Origin: Campylobacterales bacterium
Lineage (GTDB): Bacteria; Campylobacterota; Campylobacteria; Campylobacterales; Sulfurimonadaceae
Reading direction: 5' to 3'
NCBI GenBank assembly: GCA_026390165.1
Contig: JAPLGM010000018.1
Location: 1 to 64,000, forward strand
DNA length: 64,000 bases
The stretch's first letter is position 1, and each line of letters opens with the position of its first letter. The notes under the pieces were generated by a model. The model was not told the origin of the DNA. It did no database searches and saw nothing but the letters and a program-made list of their open reading frames with translations. The translations under genes were made by a program, and so were the position numbers. Of this stretch, positions 7,927-16,529 are shown in pieces.

Positions 7927-7970
7927 TTTCCTCCAAAATCATCAAAAATAGCACAGTCATTGTACATAAT

Positions 7971-8960
7971 TTATCCTTGTATAAACCGTATCATCTTAAA
8001 TCGCTCTCCCATTAATGAGGGAGTAATTAAAATTTTCACTTTTTCAAGCTCTTGGAGATAAATCTCTTCACTCACCTTTTCTTTGAGTAATGAGAGCAGA
8101 TCCAAAATTCCCATTTCAATCAGGGCAACAAGCTGGGTTGAATATTGAGTACATACTAATCCCTCACCTTCGAACGCATCTTTTACATGGGAAAAGTTTA
8201 CATCGTAGGTAATATCCGTTGTGCCGTAAACTTTCTCTAACTCTAACGCCTCATCAAAGAGCGGAATCACCTTATGCTCTTGATAAATACGAATTGAAAA
8301 ATCACTCCGTGCGGATAATTCACCATAGTCAAAACTCATAAACTCAAATTTTGGAACACTCTGAGCCATGGTCTTGGCAAATGATTCCAATCCTACCGAA
8401 ATTTCACCACGATCTTTTTTATATTTCTGAGCATGAGCAACAGCTTCGGGAGAATCCACATCAAAAAGGACTTTTCCCTCTTCAACGCGACCAATTTTCC
8501 CCTTATAAAAGAGCTCACACGCAAATGCGTCAAAAATTTCGTTAGCGATAAAAAAAGCACATGACGCATCTATCTCACTTACGTCATGATAATGTTCCAA
8601 CACAACCGCATCCCCAAACGATTCAGCAAAATAGTTTTTCTGCTGAGTTTGCAATGCATCAAAACGCTCGATTATTCCAAAACGAAAAGTTTTAAGTAAC
8701 GAAGGTCGAAGAGTATAGATAAATTCGATAATATCGGCAAGAAGATACCCATGATGGGCACCAATCTCACAAATTAACGAATCAGGAGCCAAAAATCCCT
8801 CATCAATACGTTTGATAATGTGGTTAGCAATCGTCCCCCCGAAGAATTTCGAGGTGCTGACTGCCGTATAAAAATCCCCTTTTTTACCGATGGGACGATA
8901 GGTTCCATAGTACCCATCCTCCCCATAGAGCCACTCATTTATATAGTGACTAAAAAGCAC
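7971..8960 (-). CDS. MidA/NDUFAF7-family SAM-dependent methyltransferase
   Basis: The 329-residue protein has the family hallmarks: GDFYTAVSTSKFFG near the N-terminus, and the SAM-binding CEIGAHHG motif. In mitochondria the NDUFAF7/MidA relative methylates an arginine of a complex I subunit; the bacterial substrate is not established but may also be the NADH-quinone oxidoreductase. It starts with GTG whose G is the last base of the argD stop codon, a one-base overlap indicating coupling. It is followed after 44 bp by the ATPase cassette. Confidence 0.82.
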   Translation of the reverse strand: MLFSHYINEWLYGEDGYYGTYRPIGKKGDFYTAVSTSKFFGGTIANHIIKRIDEGFLAPDSLICEIGAHHGYLLADIIEFIYTLRPSLLKTFRFGIIERFDALQTQQKNYFAESFGDAVVLEHYHDVSEIDASCAFFIANEIFDAFACELFYKGKIGRVEEGKVLFDVDSPEAVAHAQKYKKDRGEISVGLESFAKTMAQSVPKFEFMSFDYGELSARSDFSIRIYQEHKVIPLFDEALELEKVYGTTDITYDVNFSHVKDAFEGEGLVCTQYSTQLVALIEMGILDLLSLLKEKVSEEIYLQELEKVKILITPSLMGERFKMIRFIQG

Positions 8961-10135
8961 TAAAGATTCCCCATTGCTTTTTCAAGTCGATTAAATCCCT
9001 CGTCAATGTCCCCTTTAGTAATCGTAAGAGGTGGGAGAAAACGCAATGTATTACGCCCTGCTTTAAGGACAATCACCCCCTCTTCCCGTGCTGAATTAAT
9101 AATTTTTCCTAATGTATCTGCATTGTTCACACGAAGCCCGCGCATCAAACCAAGCCCGACATGATCTAAAAAGATCGCAGGATGTTTTTGAGCAAACGTT
9201 TCCACCGCTTTTTCAAAATAAAGGAGCATCTCATCAAGTTCCCCACTAAGCTTGATCTCTTCAAGAATATCCAGTACCTCATTAGCAGCAGCGCATGAGA
9301 GATAATTCCCACCAAACGTCGAACCATGATCACCGGGGGCGAAAATATCGAGACGATTAGTCATAACAACACCAATGGGGACACCCCCCCCCAGACCTTT
9401 TGCGAGGGTAATAACATCAGGTTCGATACCATAAAGATTGGAAGCCAAAAATTCACCCGTTCGATAAATCCCCGTTTGGACTTCATCAACCATCAGCAAA
9501 ACATTACGTAATTTGAGCATTGCAGCCAATGCTTGTACTTTTGAACGATCCAGCGGTTGAACTCCACCCTCCCCTTGCACCAATTCGATCATTACTGCAA
9601 CGGTATGCTCATCGATTAAGGATTCAATTTCATCAATATGTTTCGCATAGACGAATCCATCTGGAAAAGGGCCAAAATAGTTGTGCATCGATTCTTGCCC
9701 CGTTGCCTTAAGCGCTGTGATCGTACGTCCGTGAAACGAATTTTCCAATGTAATGATTTTATATCGCTTTGGTTCTCCGTTTACTTCCCCAAATTTACGA
9801 GCAATTTTAATCGCCCCCTCATTTGCTTCAGCTCCACTGTTGCCGAAAAAACATTTCATCGTGTAACCACTGAGTTCAACGATTTTTTTGGCGCACTCTC
9901 CTTGGGGTTGGATGTAATACAAATTCGAAACGTGAGTGAGCTTAGAAACTTGATCGCAAATAGCCTTGCTAAGACGCTCATTCGCATGCCCTACACTACA
10001 CACCGCAATACCCGCTGCAAAATCAATATACTCTTTTCCCTCACTATCAATTAAAAGGGCGTTTTTACCCTCTACAAAAGAGATCGGTTGACGACTGTAG
10101 GTCGGAAGTACATAATTCTCAAAATTTATGGTCAT
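8960..10135 (-). CDS. argD: Acetylornithine aminotransferase (ArgD)
   Basis: A 391-residue class-III PLP aminotransferase of normal length. The PLP-phosphate loop GNSGAEANEGAIK, the NSFHGRT segment, the VDEVQTG motif and the lysine in LAKGLGGGVPIG are all present. It transfers an amino group from glutamate to N-acetylglutamate semialdehyde in arginine synthesis, and may also work on succinyl-diaminopimelate in lysine synthesis. It is translationally joined to the downstream methyltransferase. A ribosome-binding site upstream (AAAGGTAAAA) is acceptable. Confidence 0.93.
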   Translation of the reverse strand: MTINFENYVLPTYSRQPISFVEGKNALLIDSEGKEYIDFAAGIAVCSVGHANERLSKAICDQVSKLTHVSNLYYIQPQGECAKKIVELSGYTMKCFFGNSGAEANEGAIKIARKFGEVNGEPKRYKIITLENSFHGRTITALKATGQESMHNYFGPFPDGFVYAKHIDEIESLIDEHTVAVMIELVQGEGGVQPLDRSKVQALAAMLKLRNVLLMVDEVQTGIYRTGEFLASNLYGIEPDVITLAKGLGGGVPIGVVMTNRLDIFAPGDHGSTFGGNYLSCAAANEVLDILEEIKLSGELDEMLLYFEKAVETFAQKHPAIFLDHVGLGLMRGLRVNNADTLGKIINSAREEGVIVLKAGRNTLRFLPPLTITKGDIDEGFNRLEKAMGNL

Positions 10136-10189
10136 ATTTTTTTACCTTTAAGTTGATTTATTGCTTTTATAATATTATCTTTATTCTCA

Positions 10190-10849
10190 TTAGGATGCGA
10201 TTTCCAAGCTCAAATCCACCTCCTCCATAAATTCAAAATGGCCCCGAAATGGTGTTTTGCTCCCCTCCATAGTTTGACCTAAAAAGTGCATACCACATCC
10301 CGCTTTCTCAAACAATCCTAAAATCATCCCAAATGCGTCAATAGCTTCTAATGTTTCCTGTGCACTTTGAGACTTTTGAACCCCTGATCCTACCAAAATA
10401 ATCGTTTTTTTCTCACGAATAAGCTCCAATAAAGCTCCAATTTGACCCAAGGTCACATTAATAAATTCCAGTGTCGATTTGATCCGAACACTCTGTGTTA
10501 ATTCATAAAAATCTTCATAATTGTTGGCATATTTTTGCAAAAACTCTTCATCGTGTGACCCCTCAATAATAGTAAAACGGCTCAAAAGAAGAGCCAAATG
10601 TAAATCACAATGGGGGTTGATCTTAATATGTAAATCTGCCCCCTCACTTAAAGAGGGGTAAAATGGGTCAATAATGACAATGCGTTTATCCTCTAAACAT
10701 GGGAGCCAATTTGAATGGATCGTATCAAAATCTACCCCCCACACCACAACAACCTCTGCCTCTTGCAGGGTATCAAAAGAGAGGAGATCATTACTATCAC
10801 GCCCTGCAATAATCCCCTCTCCATGTCGACAAGCAGTTGTTTGCCCCAT
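10190..10849 (-). CDS. Truncated molybdopterin-oxidoreductase-like domain protein
   Basis: A 219-residue protein matching only an internal part of molybdopterin oxidoreductases or NuoG-like proteins: VVVWGVDFDTIHSNW, IVIIDP and ADLHIKINPHCDLHLALLL follow the usual order for the second Rossmann-like domain. The [4Fe-4S] Cys motif and the C-terminal domain are absent. It has its own ATG with GGAG upstream, and an in-frame stop lies before it, so it is translated as a short protein rather than being clipped by the window. It may be a relic or a scaffold subunit. It sits 54 bp upstream of argD. Confidence 0.6.
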   Translation of the reverse strand: MGQTTACRHGEGIIAGRDSNDLLSFDTLQEAEVVVVWGVDFDTIHSNWLPCLEDKRIVIIDPFYPSLSEGADLHIKINPHCDLHLALLLSRFTIIEGSHDEEFLQKYANNYEDFYELTQSVRIKSTLEFINVTLGQIGALLELIREKKTIILVGSGVQKSQSAQETLEAIDAFGMILGLFEKAGCGMHFLGQTMEGSKTPFRGHFEFMEEVDLSLEIAS

Positions 10850-10976
10850 ACCACACTCCCTCTTAGAACCTTAATTTCATAATCACTCATATTTTACCCA
10901 CCGATGGCTTTACTTTTTAGTAAAAAAAAGCCCTGATTTGGATATGATTGACATATTAAAATAATAAAGGTTTTGA

Positions 10977-11939
10977 ATGTCTATTTTAGCCCATGTAGAT
11001 GCAGCCACCAACCTAGCCAAAAACAATGAAGTACAACTTCTGATTTTCAAAATTGATAGTGCTCCAACCTCCCCTTATTATGCTATTAATGTTTTTAAAA
11101 CACGTGAAGTTGTTGAAGCCAAACATCATCATCTAACTCTTCTCCCCTCAGTTCATCCACTCTTAGAGGGGACGATTGTATTGCGCGGTCTCCAAATTCC
11201 AATCCTCAACCTCCCAAAATGGCTTGGAGCAGAGCTTGATAATGAGCATAAAAAAAACTCCAATCTCCTTATTTGTGATTTCAATGGAATTATCATTGGA
11301 ATTCGTATTATGTTTGCATACCGTGTTATAAAGAAGAACTGGACTGAGATGCATGCGCCGGATAGTTATCGACTAGGGGAAGAGGGATTAGTCATTAACG
11401 ACACACGTCTTGATGATGGAAGCTTATGTTTAGTCTTGGATTATGAAAAACTGCTTTCGGATGTCATTCCACAAGCTATGGTCAATATTTATGAATCTAA
11501 AAATGCTCTTGAAAATCTTGTTATCCCAGATAAGCTTAAACATGGTACAGTGCTGATTGCTGAAGATTCCAAAACAGCACAACGCCATTTACGTCAAATT
11601 TTCGCCCAAGCTAACCTCGCCTATCAAATCTTTAATAATGGCAAGGATCTCATAGATTACATTAATTCACATCCCAATCCCTCTAGTATCCCCGCGATTA
11701 TCACGGATATAGAGATGCCCGAAATGTCAGGTTTTACCGTTGTTCGCCTTCTCAAAGCCAATGCATTAACCAAATCAATCCCTATTATTGTCAACAGTTC
11801 TATGACAGGGGATAACAACAAGCGAGAAGCAACAGGATTGGGAGCAGATGGATTTATTGATAAAACAAAGAGTGAACATATTATTCCACTTATTATTAGT
11901 AAAATGGAAGATGCACGCCAATTACAATTAGCGCAATAA
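10977..11939 (+). CDS. cheV: Chemotaxis coupling protein CheV (CheW domain + receiver)
   Basis: Residues 1-165 form a CheW-type coupling domain (LLIFKI, INVFKTREV, VLRGLQIPILNL). Residues 190-315 form a receiver domain with phospho-acceptor Asp in IITDIEMPEMSG, the acidic pair after VLIAEDS, and the conserved Lys in FIDKTKS. CheV links chemoreceptors to CheA and can tune adaptation through phosphorylation. Campylobacterota typically carry one or more. It is transcribed alone, divergent from the oxidoreductase fragment and convergent with pycB, with AAAGG upstream of the ATG. Confidence 0.93.
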   Translation: MSILAHVDAATNLAKNNEVQLLIFKIDSAPTSPYYAINVFKTREVVEAKHHHLTLLPSVHPLLEGTIVLRGLQIPILNLPKWLGAELDNEHKKNSNLLICDFNGIIIGIRIMFAYRVIKKNWTEMHAPDSYRLGEEGLVINDTRLDDGSLCLVLDYEKLLSDVIPQAMVNIYESKNALENLVIPDKLKHGTVLIAEDSKTAQRHLRQIFAQANLAYQIFNNGKDLIDYINSHPNPSSIPAIITDIEMPEMSGFTVVRLLKANALTKSIPIIVNSSMTGDNNKREATGLGADGFIDKTKSEHIIPLIISKMEDARQLQLAQ

Positions 11940-11962
11940 AAAAAGCTCTGCCTCAAAGAGGC
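11938..11962 (-). terminator. Intrinsic terminator of the pycB operon
   Basis: GCCTCAAAGAGGC at 11950-11962 forms a 5-bp GC-rich stem with a 3-base loop. On the minus strand it is followed after four bases by a run of seven T residues, directly downstream of the carboxylase stop codon. Read from the plus strand it lacks a T-run, so it mainly serves pycB. Confidence 0.75.
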
Positions 11963-11981
11963 AAAGTGTTGAAGGTGTAAC

Positions 11982-13805
11982 TTACTCTACAACCGCAAGT
12001 ACTTGACCCGCTTCGATCTTATCATTCACTTGAACCATTACCGCAGTAAGAGTACCTGAACGGGGTGCCAAAACGTCGATCTCCATTTTCATTGCTTCAA
12101 GAATCATAATTTTATCCCCCTGATTAACATAGGAACCTGCTGAGGCGATAAGCTTGAAAACAGACCCTGGAAGTTCGGAGCGGATAGCATTTTCATTTAC
12201 TACTGGAGCTGCTACTGCTACAGGTGCTGCTACTTGAGCTACGGGTGCTGCTGATACGGATTGAACATTTGCATTTCCGTTTACGATTTGTACATTGTAT
12301 TGTTGTCCGTCTACGATTACGGTGTAAGTTCCATTTGCCATTGTAAAATTCTCCTGTAGTGTTGATTGAATTGATTGAGCTACTTCGTCCGTTTTTGGAC
12401 TGTTTTTTCGAACGTTTACGGTTGCTTCCCCTTTGAGGAAAGTAATTCCTTTGATATCACATGAGGCAGCAATAAAAATATTTTCATCGCTGGTTTCAAG
12501 CCCCTCTTTTTCCAAAATCTCTGACCAATAGGCAATCGATTTTTTCTCATCTCGATCGGCAATGTCGATCGCATTATCGGTTGTAGGGTCAAGTTTCAGT
12601 TGCTCGGAAGCGATACGAACAATATCCGCATCAGGAGCCGTTGGGGTTTTACCAAAATAGCCTAATACCATCTTGCCGTATCCTGGAGCAATTTTCTTCC
12701 ATGGTCCCATAAGAGCATTGTTGAGTGCTTGTTGGAAGTAAAATTGTGAAACAGGGGTAACAGAGGTACCGTATCCCCCTTTTTCGACCACTTCACGCAT
12801 TGCACGAATAACTTCAGGATAACGATCCAACATATTGTTATCACGCATCATCTGAGTATTTGCCGTCAATGCCCCACCCGGCATCGGGGAAAATGGAATC
12901 AAAGGTGAAACTTGTGTTGCTTCAGGCGGGATGAAATAATCTTTCAAACAATCGCCCAATACATCTTCATATTGAAGAATTTTTTCAAGTTCTAGCCCAC
13001 CAAGATCAAAGTTTTTACCCTTAACCGCATGTAACATGGTCAAAATATCAGGCTGTGATGTACCGCCACTCACAGGAGAGGCTGCCATATCAATACCATC
13101 TATCCCTGCATCAAGCGCCGCAAGATAACACGCTACACTCACCCCTGCTGTCTCATGGGTATGAAGACGTAAATGGGTCCCCTCAGGAACAAGGCGACGC
13201 GCCATTTGAATTGTCTCATACACTTTTTGAGGGCTTGAGGTTCCACTTGCGTCTTTGAAACAGATTGAACTGTAGGGAATACCTGAATCTAAAATTTCAC
13301 GCAATGTTTTTTCATAGAAATAGACATCATGCGCCCCTACACACCCTGGAGGTAAATCCATCATTGTAACAACGACTTCATGATTGAGTCCATGATACGC
13401 AATTCGTTCACCCGAATATTTTAAGTTTTCAACATCATTGAGTGCATCGAAATTTCGGATGGTCGTAGTGCCGTGCTTTTTAAACATTTTGGCATGCAAA
13501 TCGACCATCTCACGACTACCTGTATCCAACATAACCGTGTTAACACCACGAGAAAGCGTTTGGAGATTGGCATACGGTCCTACGATAGAACGAAATTTAT
13601 CCATCATATCAAACGCATTTTCATTAAGATAGAAAAAAAGACTTTGAAAGCGTGCTCCCCCTCCAAATTCAAAGTGGGTAATTCCCGCATGCGCTGCTGC
13701 TTCAACTGCTGGGAAAAAATCATTCATCAACACGCGTCCACCAAAAACGGACTGAAATCCGTCACGGAACGTCGTGTCCATTATGTCGATGTATTTTTTT
13801 GCCAT
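11982..13805 (-). CDS. pycB: Pyruvate carboxylase subunit B / oxaloacetate decarboxylase alpha subunit
   Basis: The 607-residue protein has an N-terminal carboxyltransferase TIM barrel starting DTTFRDGFQS, with the metal-binding LHTHETAG motif and the carboxyl-transfer KDASG motif. A PYC_OADA domain follows. An Ala/Val/Pro-rich linker near 510-535 leads to a biotinyl domain with the biotin-accepting lysine in EAMKM. This is the architecture of two-subunit pyruvate carboxylase (PycA+PycB) and of OadA. In Campylobacterota the pyruvate carboxylase reading is more likely, feeding oxaloacetate into the TCA cycle. A small His-rich gene precedes it by 11 bp. Confidence 0.88.
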   Translation of the reverse strand: MAKKYIDIMDTTFRDGFQSVFGGRVLMNDFFPAVEAAAHAGITHFEFGGGARFQSLFFYLNENAFDMMDKFRSIVGPYANLQTLSRGVNTVMLDTGSREMVDLHAKMFKKHGTTTIRNFDALNDVENLKYSGERIAYHGLNHEVVVTMMDLPPGCVGAHDVYFYEKTLREILDSGIPYSSICFKDASGTSSPQKVYETIQMARRLVPEGTHLRLHTHETAGVSVACYLAALDAGIDGIDMAASPVSGGTSQPDILTMLHAVKGKNFDLGGLELEKILQYEDVLGDCLKDYFIPPEATQVSPLIPFSPMPGGALTANTQMMRDNNMLDRYPEVIRAMREVVEKGGYGTSVTPVSQFYFQQALNNALMGPWKKIAPGYGKMVLGYFGKTPTAPDADIVRIASEQLKLDPTTDNAIDIADRDEKKSIAYWSEILEKEGLETSDENIFIAASCDIKGITFLKGEATVNVRKNSPKTDEVAQSIQSTLQENFTMANGTYTVIVDGQQYNVQIVNGNANVQSVSAAPVAQVAAPVAVAAPVVNENAIRSELPGSVFKLIASAGSYVNQGDKIMILEAMKMEIDVLAPRSGTLTAVMVQVNDKIEAGQVLAVVE

Positions 13806-13816
13806 AAACCTAATCC

Positions 13817-14032
13817 CTATTTTTTTCTATTATGGTGATGGATCGCTGCCACAAGTGAAGCGAGTCCAGCTAAACCATTGTTTTGTACTGAATTTTCTAA
13901 TTCATGATGGTGAAGAGCAACAGCGATGGCCGCTACTCTAGCTCGTACATCATCAGACTCCAAAGAGTGATGATGAAGTGCCGCCGCAATTGCCGCTACT
14001 TTTGCGCCATCAGGTTTATTCAGTAATTCCAC
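13817..14032 (-). CDS. Small triple-repeat His-rich protein upstream of pycB
   Basis: The 71-residue product has three related segments, each a short Ala/Ile/Val helix ending in His-His-His: VAAIAAALHHH (12-22), VAAIAVALHHH (33-43) and LVAAIHHH (60-67). The start is GTG with a GAGG upstream. VAAIAAAL-type helices occur near the C-terminus of decarboxylase gamma/delta subunits, but no membrane anchor is visible here. It begins the transcript that continues into the carboxylase gene after 11 bp. The triple histidines suggest metal binding, perhaps for the carboxyltransferase metal site. I do not recognise a named family. Confidence 0.65.
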   Translation of the reverse strand: MELLNKPDGAKVAAIAAALHHHSLESDDVRARVAAIAVALHHHELENSVQNNGLAGLASLVAAIHHHNRKK

Positions 14033-14197
14033 GTTATTAACCTCTTCTTTTAGTTACACGCGTTTTTATTGACGTAACACGTTAGTGTGATTTTAGTATA
14101 AACTTCATTAAAAAACTTTTACTGCACCGTTTCAATATAGCTCAAAGATTATTTTGTTACAATCCGAGGCAATAAATAATAATAAAGAGGTAGGCAA

Positions 14198-14719
14198 ATG
14201 GATCTTAACAAAATCGGATATGGCGAAAATCCAGATAAAGTAAAAGCAATTATTGAAATTGCATGCGGTTCGAACATCAAATATGAAGTCGAAAAAGAGA
14301 GTGGTGCTTTAGTACTTGACCGTGTCATGCACTCTGCCATGTATTATCCAGCGAACTACGGCTTTGTCAATAAAACACTTTCTCAAGACGGTGATCCAGC
14401 GGACATCTTGATCCTTACCGAATATCCTATGGTAGAAGGGTGTGTTACAAACTGCCGTTTAGTGGGTGTGTTAATTATGGAAGACGAAAGCGGTATTGAT
14501 GAGAAACTGCTTGCGGTTCCGACATCAAAAATTGATCCTACATTCGAAGAGATCCAAGATCTTGGGGATATTCCAAAACATACCTTGGCAAAAATCAAAA
14601 ATTTCTTCGAAACCTATAAAATGTTAGAACCGAATAAATGGGTAAAAGTTCAAGGGTTTGAAGACAAAGCTCACGCGACTAAAATTCTCGAAGATGCTAT
14701 TAATAATTATAAAGAGTAA
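14198..14719 (+). CDS. ppa: Inorganic pyrophosphatase (family I)
   Basis: The 173-residue length is standard for bacterial family-I enzymes. Signature elements include NIKYEVEKESGAL, the YPANYGFV segment and the catalytic Asp cluster DGDPADIL. It hydrolyses pyrophosphate to drive biosynthetic reactions in the cytoplasm. A GAGG ribosome-binding site precedes the ATG. Two small membrane-protein genes follow closely on the same strand. A TACAAT-like -10 lies about 35 bp upstream of the start. Confidence 0.95.
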   Translation: MDLNKIGYGENPDKVKAIIEIACGSNIKYEVEKESGALVLDRVMHSAMYYPANYGFVNKTLSQDGDPADILILTEYPMVEGCVTNCRLVGVLIMEDESGIDEKLLAVPTSKIDPTFEEIQDLGDIPKHTLAKIKNFFETYKMLEPNKWVKVQGFEDKAHATKILEDAINNYKE

Positions 14720-14725
14720 ATCGCT

Positions 14726-15016
14726 ATGATCGATTTTTCTTCACCTGAATTTTTCTCGTATGCCATTTTCGGTGTGATCTTGAATTTCATTTTTTCAATG
14801 GCATTTGGGGTCTATTTGACAAATAATATCGGGATGGAAGAGATGATCCTCTCGAAGGGGGCGAAAGAGCAACCGTGGTGGCTCTCATTTGCCCTCGTCA
14901 TCCCTTTTGCCAAGATGATCATTACCTTATACCGTGTTGCTATCTTGCAGCTTTACTTTCTCGATCAAGGGAAGTCACATAAAGAGTTTTGGGTTTATCT
15001 TACTACAGAAGAATAA
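14726..15016 (+). CDS. Small membrane protein, function unknown
   Basis: A 96-residue protein with two hydrophobic segments (about 10-30 and 52-75) separated by a charged loop (MEEMILSKGAKEQP). It starts 6 bp after ppa stops. No family is recognised. The topology suggests an inner-membrane helper protein. Its position between ppa and another small membrane protein suggests co-transcription with ppa. Confidence 0.6.
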   Translation: MIDFSSPEFFSYAIFGVILNFIFSMAFGVYLTNNIGMEEMILSKGAKEQPWWLSFALVIPFAKMIITLYRVAILQLYFLDQGKSHKEFWVYLTTEE

Positions 15017-15035
15017 TTTTAGATGGGAGACAGAT

Positions 15036-15239
15036 ATGAATGATGAAAAACTTAAACTAATTCTTGCAGGTCTTGCGGGGTTAATTTTCAGTCTCATATT
15101 TGTTTTGCTCGCATTCGTTTTACCTCTTGAAAATCACTCTATTAATACAAAGGATCAGGCCAAGGATACATTGGAAAAAATTTCCAAGGGGATACGAGAG
15201 GGTCAACAACATAATCCTCCCCTATCAGAGCGTCATTAA
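15036..15239 (+). CDS. Single-span membrane protein, function unknown
   Basis: The product is 67 residues, starting MNDEKLKL at the ATG after GGGAGACAGAT, a good ribosome-binding site; the longer track ORF extends back into the preceding gene and is not needed. One transmembrane helix spans about residues 8-32, followed by a short charged tail (TKDQAKDTLEKISKGI) facing one side of the membrane. No family is recognised. Confidence 0.6.
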   Translation: MNDEKLKLILAGLAGLIFSLIFVLLAFVLPLENHSINTKDQAKDTLEKISKGIREGQQHNPPLSERH

Positions 15240-15263
15240 ACTGCGTCAAAATCAGTACAGACG

Positions 15264-16205
15264 ATGATAGCCCACTCCACTAGTGCAAACAATGCGAAAC
15301 TCTCTATTCTCCTCCCTAATAGCAATAAAGCACTCTCTGATGCACTGAAACAGGCATCACCCGAGCAATTAGTGCAACTCAAAGAGGGGAAAGATCTCAA
15401 GTCGGTTCTCGTCTCTTTGTTTCATGCCAAAATAGAGAACACTAAATCCGATGCACTACTCCTTGATCTTCTCAAAAATAGTGCTGTTTTTAAAAATATG
15501 GGTAATTTTACCGAGGATTTAAAATCCCTTCTTGCAACACTCAAATCCGATTCTGCACTCGCGCCAAAGAGTGAAAAAATCGAACAATTTTTGCAGCCTC
15601 TCTCCACCATCGATAGCACTAATCTAAAAGAAAAGATTGCCAACTCTGGCATTTTCATGGAGTCTAAACTAGTGGCTCTTCTCGAAAAAATCGATTTTGA
15701 TGAGAGTTTGCATCACGATCTCAAAGCACAGCTTCTATCCTTAAGGGAAGAGGTTAAAGAATCCCCAAAAATCCAAGAGCAAATCGATCAGCTCACCACC
15801 CAAATCGATTATCAACAGCTTCTCTCCCACCTCTCCAGTTCCACCTCCCTTTATCTGCCGTTTGAATGGGATCAACTCCAACAAGGATCGCTTTCGATCA
15901 AAAAAGCAAAAGGGGATAAATTTTATTGCGAAATAAATCTAACCCTTAAAGAGTATGGAGAGATGACCCTTATAATGGGTTTATACGATGAAAATCAACT
16001 GGAGATACAAGTACAGACAGAGAAAAAAGAACTCAAAACACTCATCCAAGAACATTTAGGGGAACTTCGCGCCGTATTGGTTGAAGCAGGAATCACCCCT
16101 CGATCTATCCGTATCTATGATACAAACGAAATCATTATTCCCAAAACAAATGCCTATATATCGGATGATGCAAACTACTCATCAAGTTTTCAGGAGAGGG
16201 TATGA
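15264..16205 (+). CDS. FliK-like flagellar hook-length control protein (divergent)
   Basis: A 313-residue protein. The first ~200 residues are Leu/Lys-rich and helical with low complexity. The C-terminal 110 residues resemble the Flg_hook domain of FliK: a YLPFEWDQLQQG strand start, central EMTLIMGLYDENQLEIQV and the terminal LRAVLVEAGI. FliK measures hook length and, through FlhB, switches export specificity. The next gene encodes an FlhB-like C-terminal domain and overlaps by ATGA, which strongly supports the assignment. The N-terminal part is too divergent to place. Confidence 0.65.
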   Translation: MIAHSTSANNAKLSILLPNSNKALSDALKQASPEQLVQLKEGKDLKSVLVSLFHAKIENTKSDALLLDLLKNSAVFKNMGNFTEDLKSLLATLKSDSALAPKSEKIEQFLQPLSTIDSTNLKEKIANSGIFMESKLVALLEKIDFDESLHHDLKAQLLSLREEVKESPKIQEQIDQLTTQIDYQQLLSHLSSSTSLYLPFEWDQLQQGSLSIKKAKGDKFYCEINLTLKEYGEMTLIMGLYDENQLEIQVQTEKKELKTLIQEHLGELRAVLVEAGITPRSIRIYDTNEIIIPKTNAYISDDANYSSSFQERV

Positions 16206-16483
16206 AAAAAGCGGTTGCCCTACGGTATGACACGCAAAAAGAGGATGCTCCCCGCGTTGTTGCAACAGGAAAGGGGGAAACTGCCGAGAATATTATCAAA
16301 CTAGCGCAACTGCATAATATACCGATCAAAAAAGATGAAGACCTTGTCGAACTCCTCAGTAAAGTAGAAATTGATCACAAAATTCCAGAAAAACTTTATG
16401 CCGCCGTTGTGGAAGTGTTTAAATTTCTCTATACGGTTACCCGCTCAGATTCCAAAAACAACCCTAAGGATACTCCCCATTAA
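16202..16483 (+). CDS. flhX: FlhX: standalone FlhB C-terminal-domain protein
   Basis: The 93-residue protein aligns by eye with the cytoplasmic domain of FlhB downstream of its autocleavage site. It starts KKAVALRYD, then APRVVATGKGETAENIIKLA, then the IPIKKDEDLVELL and IPEKLYAAVVEVF segments. The NPTH self-cleavage motif is absent, as it is in the orphan FlhX proteins known from Helicobacter and Campylobacter relatives, which can replace the FlhB C-terminal fragment. Overlap with the FliK-like gene suggests that the two act together on the export-specificity switch. Confidence 0.85.
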   Translation: MKKAVALRYDTQKEDAPRVVATGKGETAENIIKLAQLHNIPIKKDEDLVELLSKVEIDHKIPEKLYAAVVEVFKFLYTVTRSDSKNNPKDTPH

Positions 16484-16529
16484 AACTATTTATTTTTCTT
16501 TCACTGATACCCAGCGCGGTATCTTCCTC

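Noticed and set aside
9638-10054. 138-codon plus-strand ORF within argD
   Set aside because: Antisense to the PLP-binding region of ArgD; shadow frame.
10905-10935. GGCTTTACT...AGTAAA...GCC hairpin upstream of cheV as a terminator
   Set aside because: The stem is interrupted by an A bulge, no gene ends there on either strand, and no T-run follows; chance or weak regulatory structure.
13473-13838. 121-codon plus-strand ORF opposite pycB 5' end
   Set aside because: Antisense to the carboxyltransferase motif region and without a start signal.
13817-14032. Repeated His/Ala codons as a possible DNA tandem repeat or CRISPR-like array
   Set aside because: The repetition is at protein level, with differing codons and unequal spacing; there are no conserved DNA repeats or spacers.
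16371-16529. Track N-terminal extension of the EamA transporter
   Set aside because: It overlaps flhX fully, is basic and non-membrane in character, and does not resemble the start of EamA proteins.
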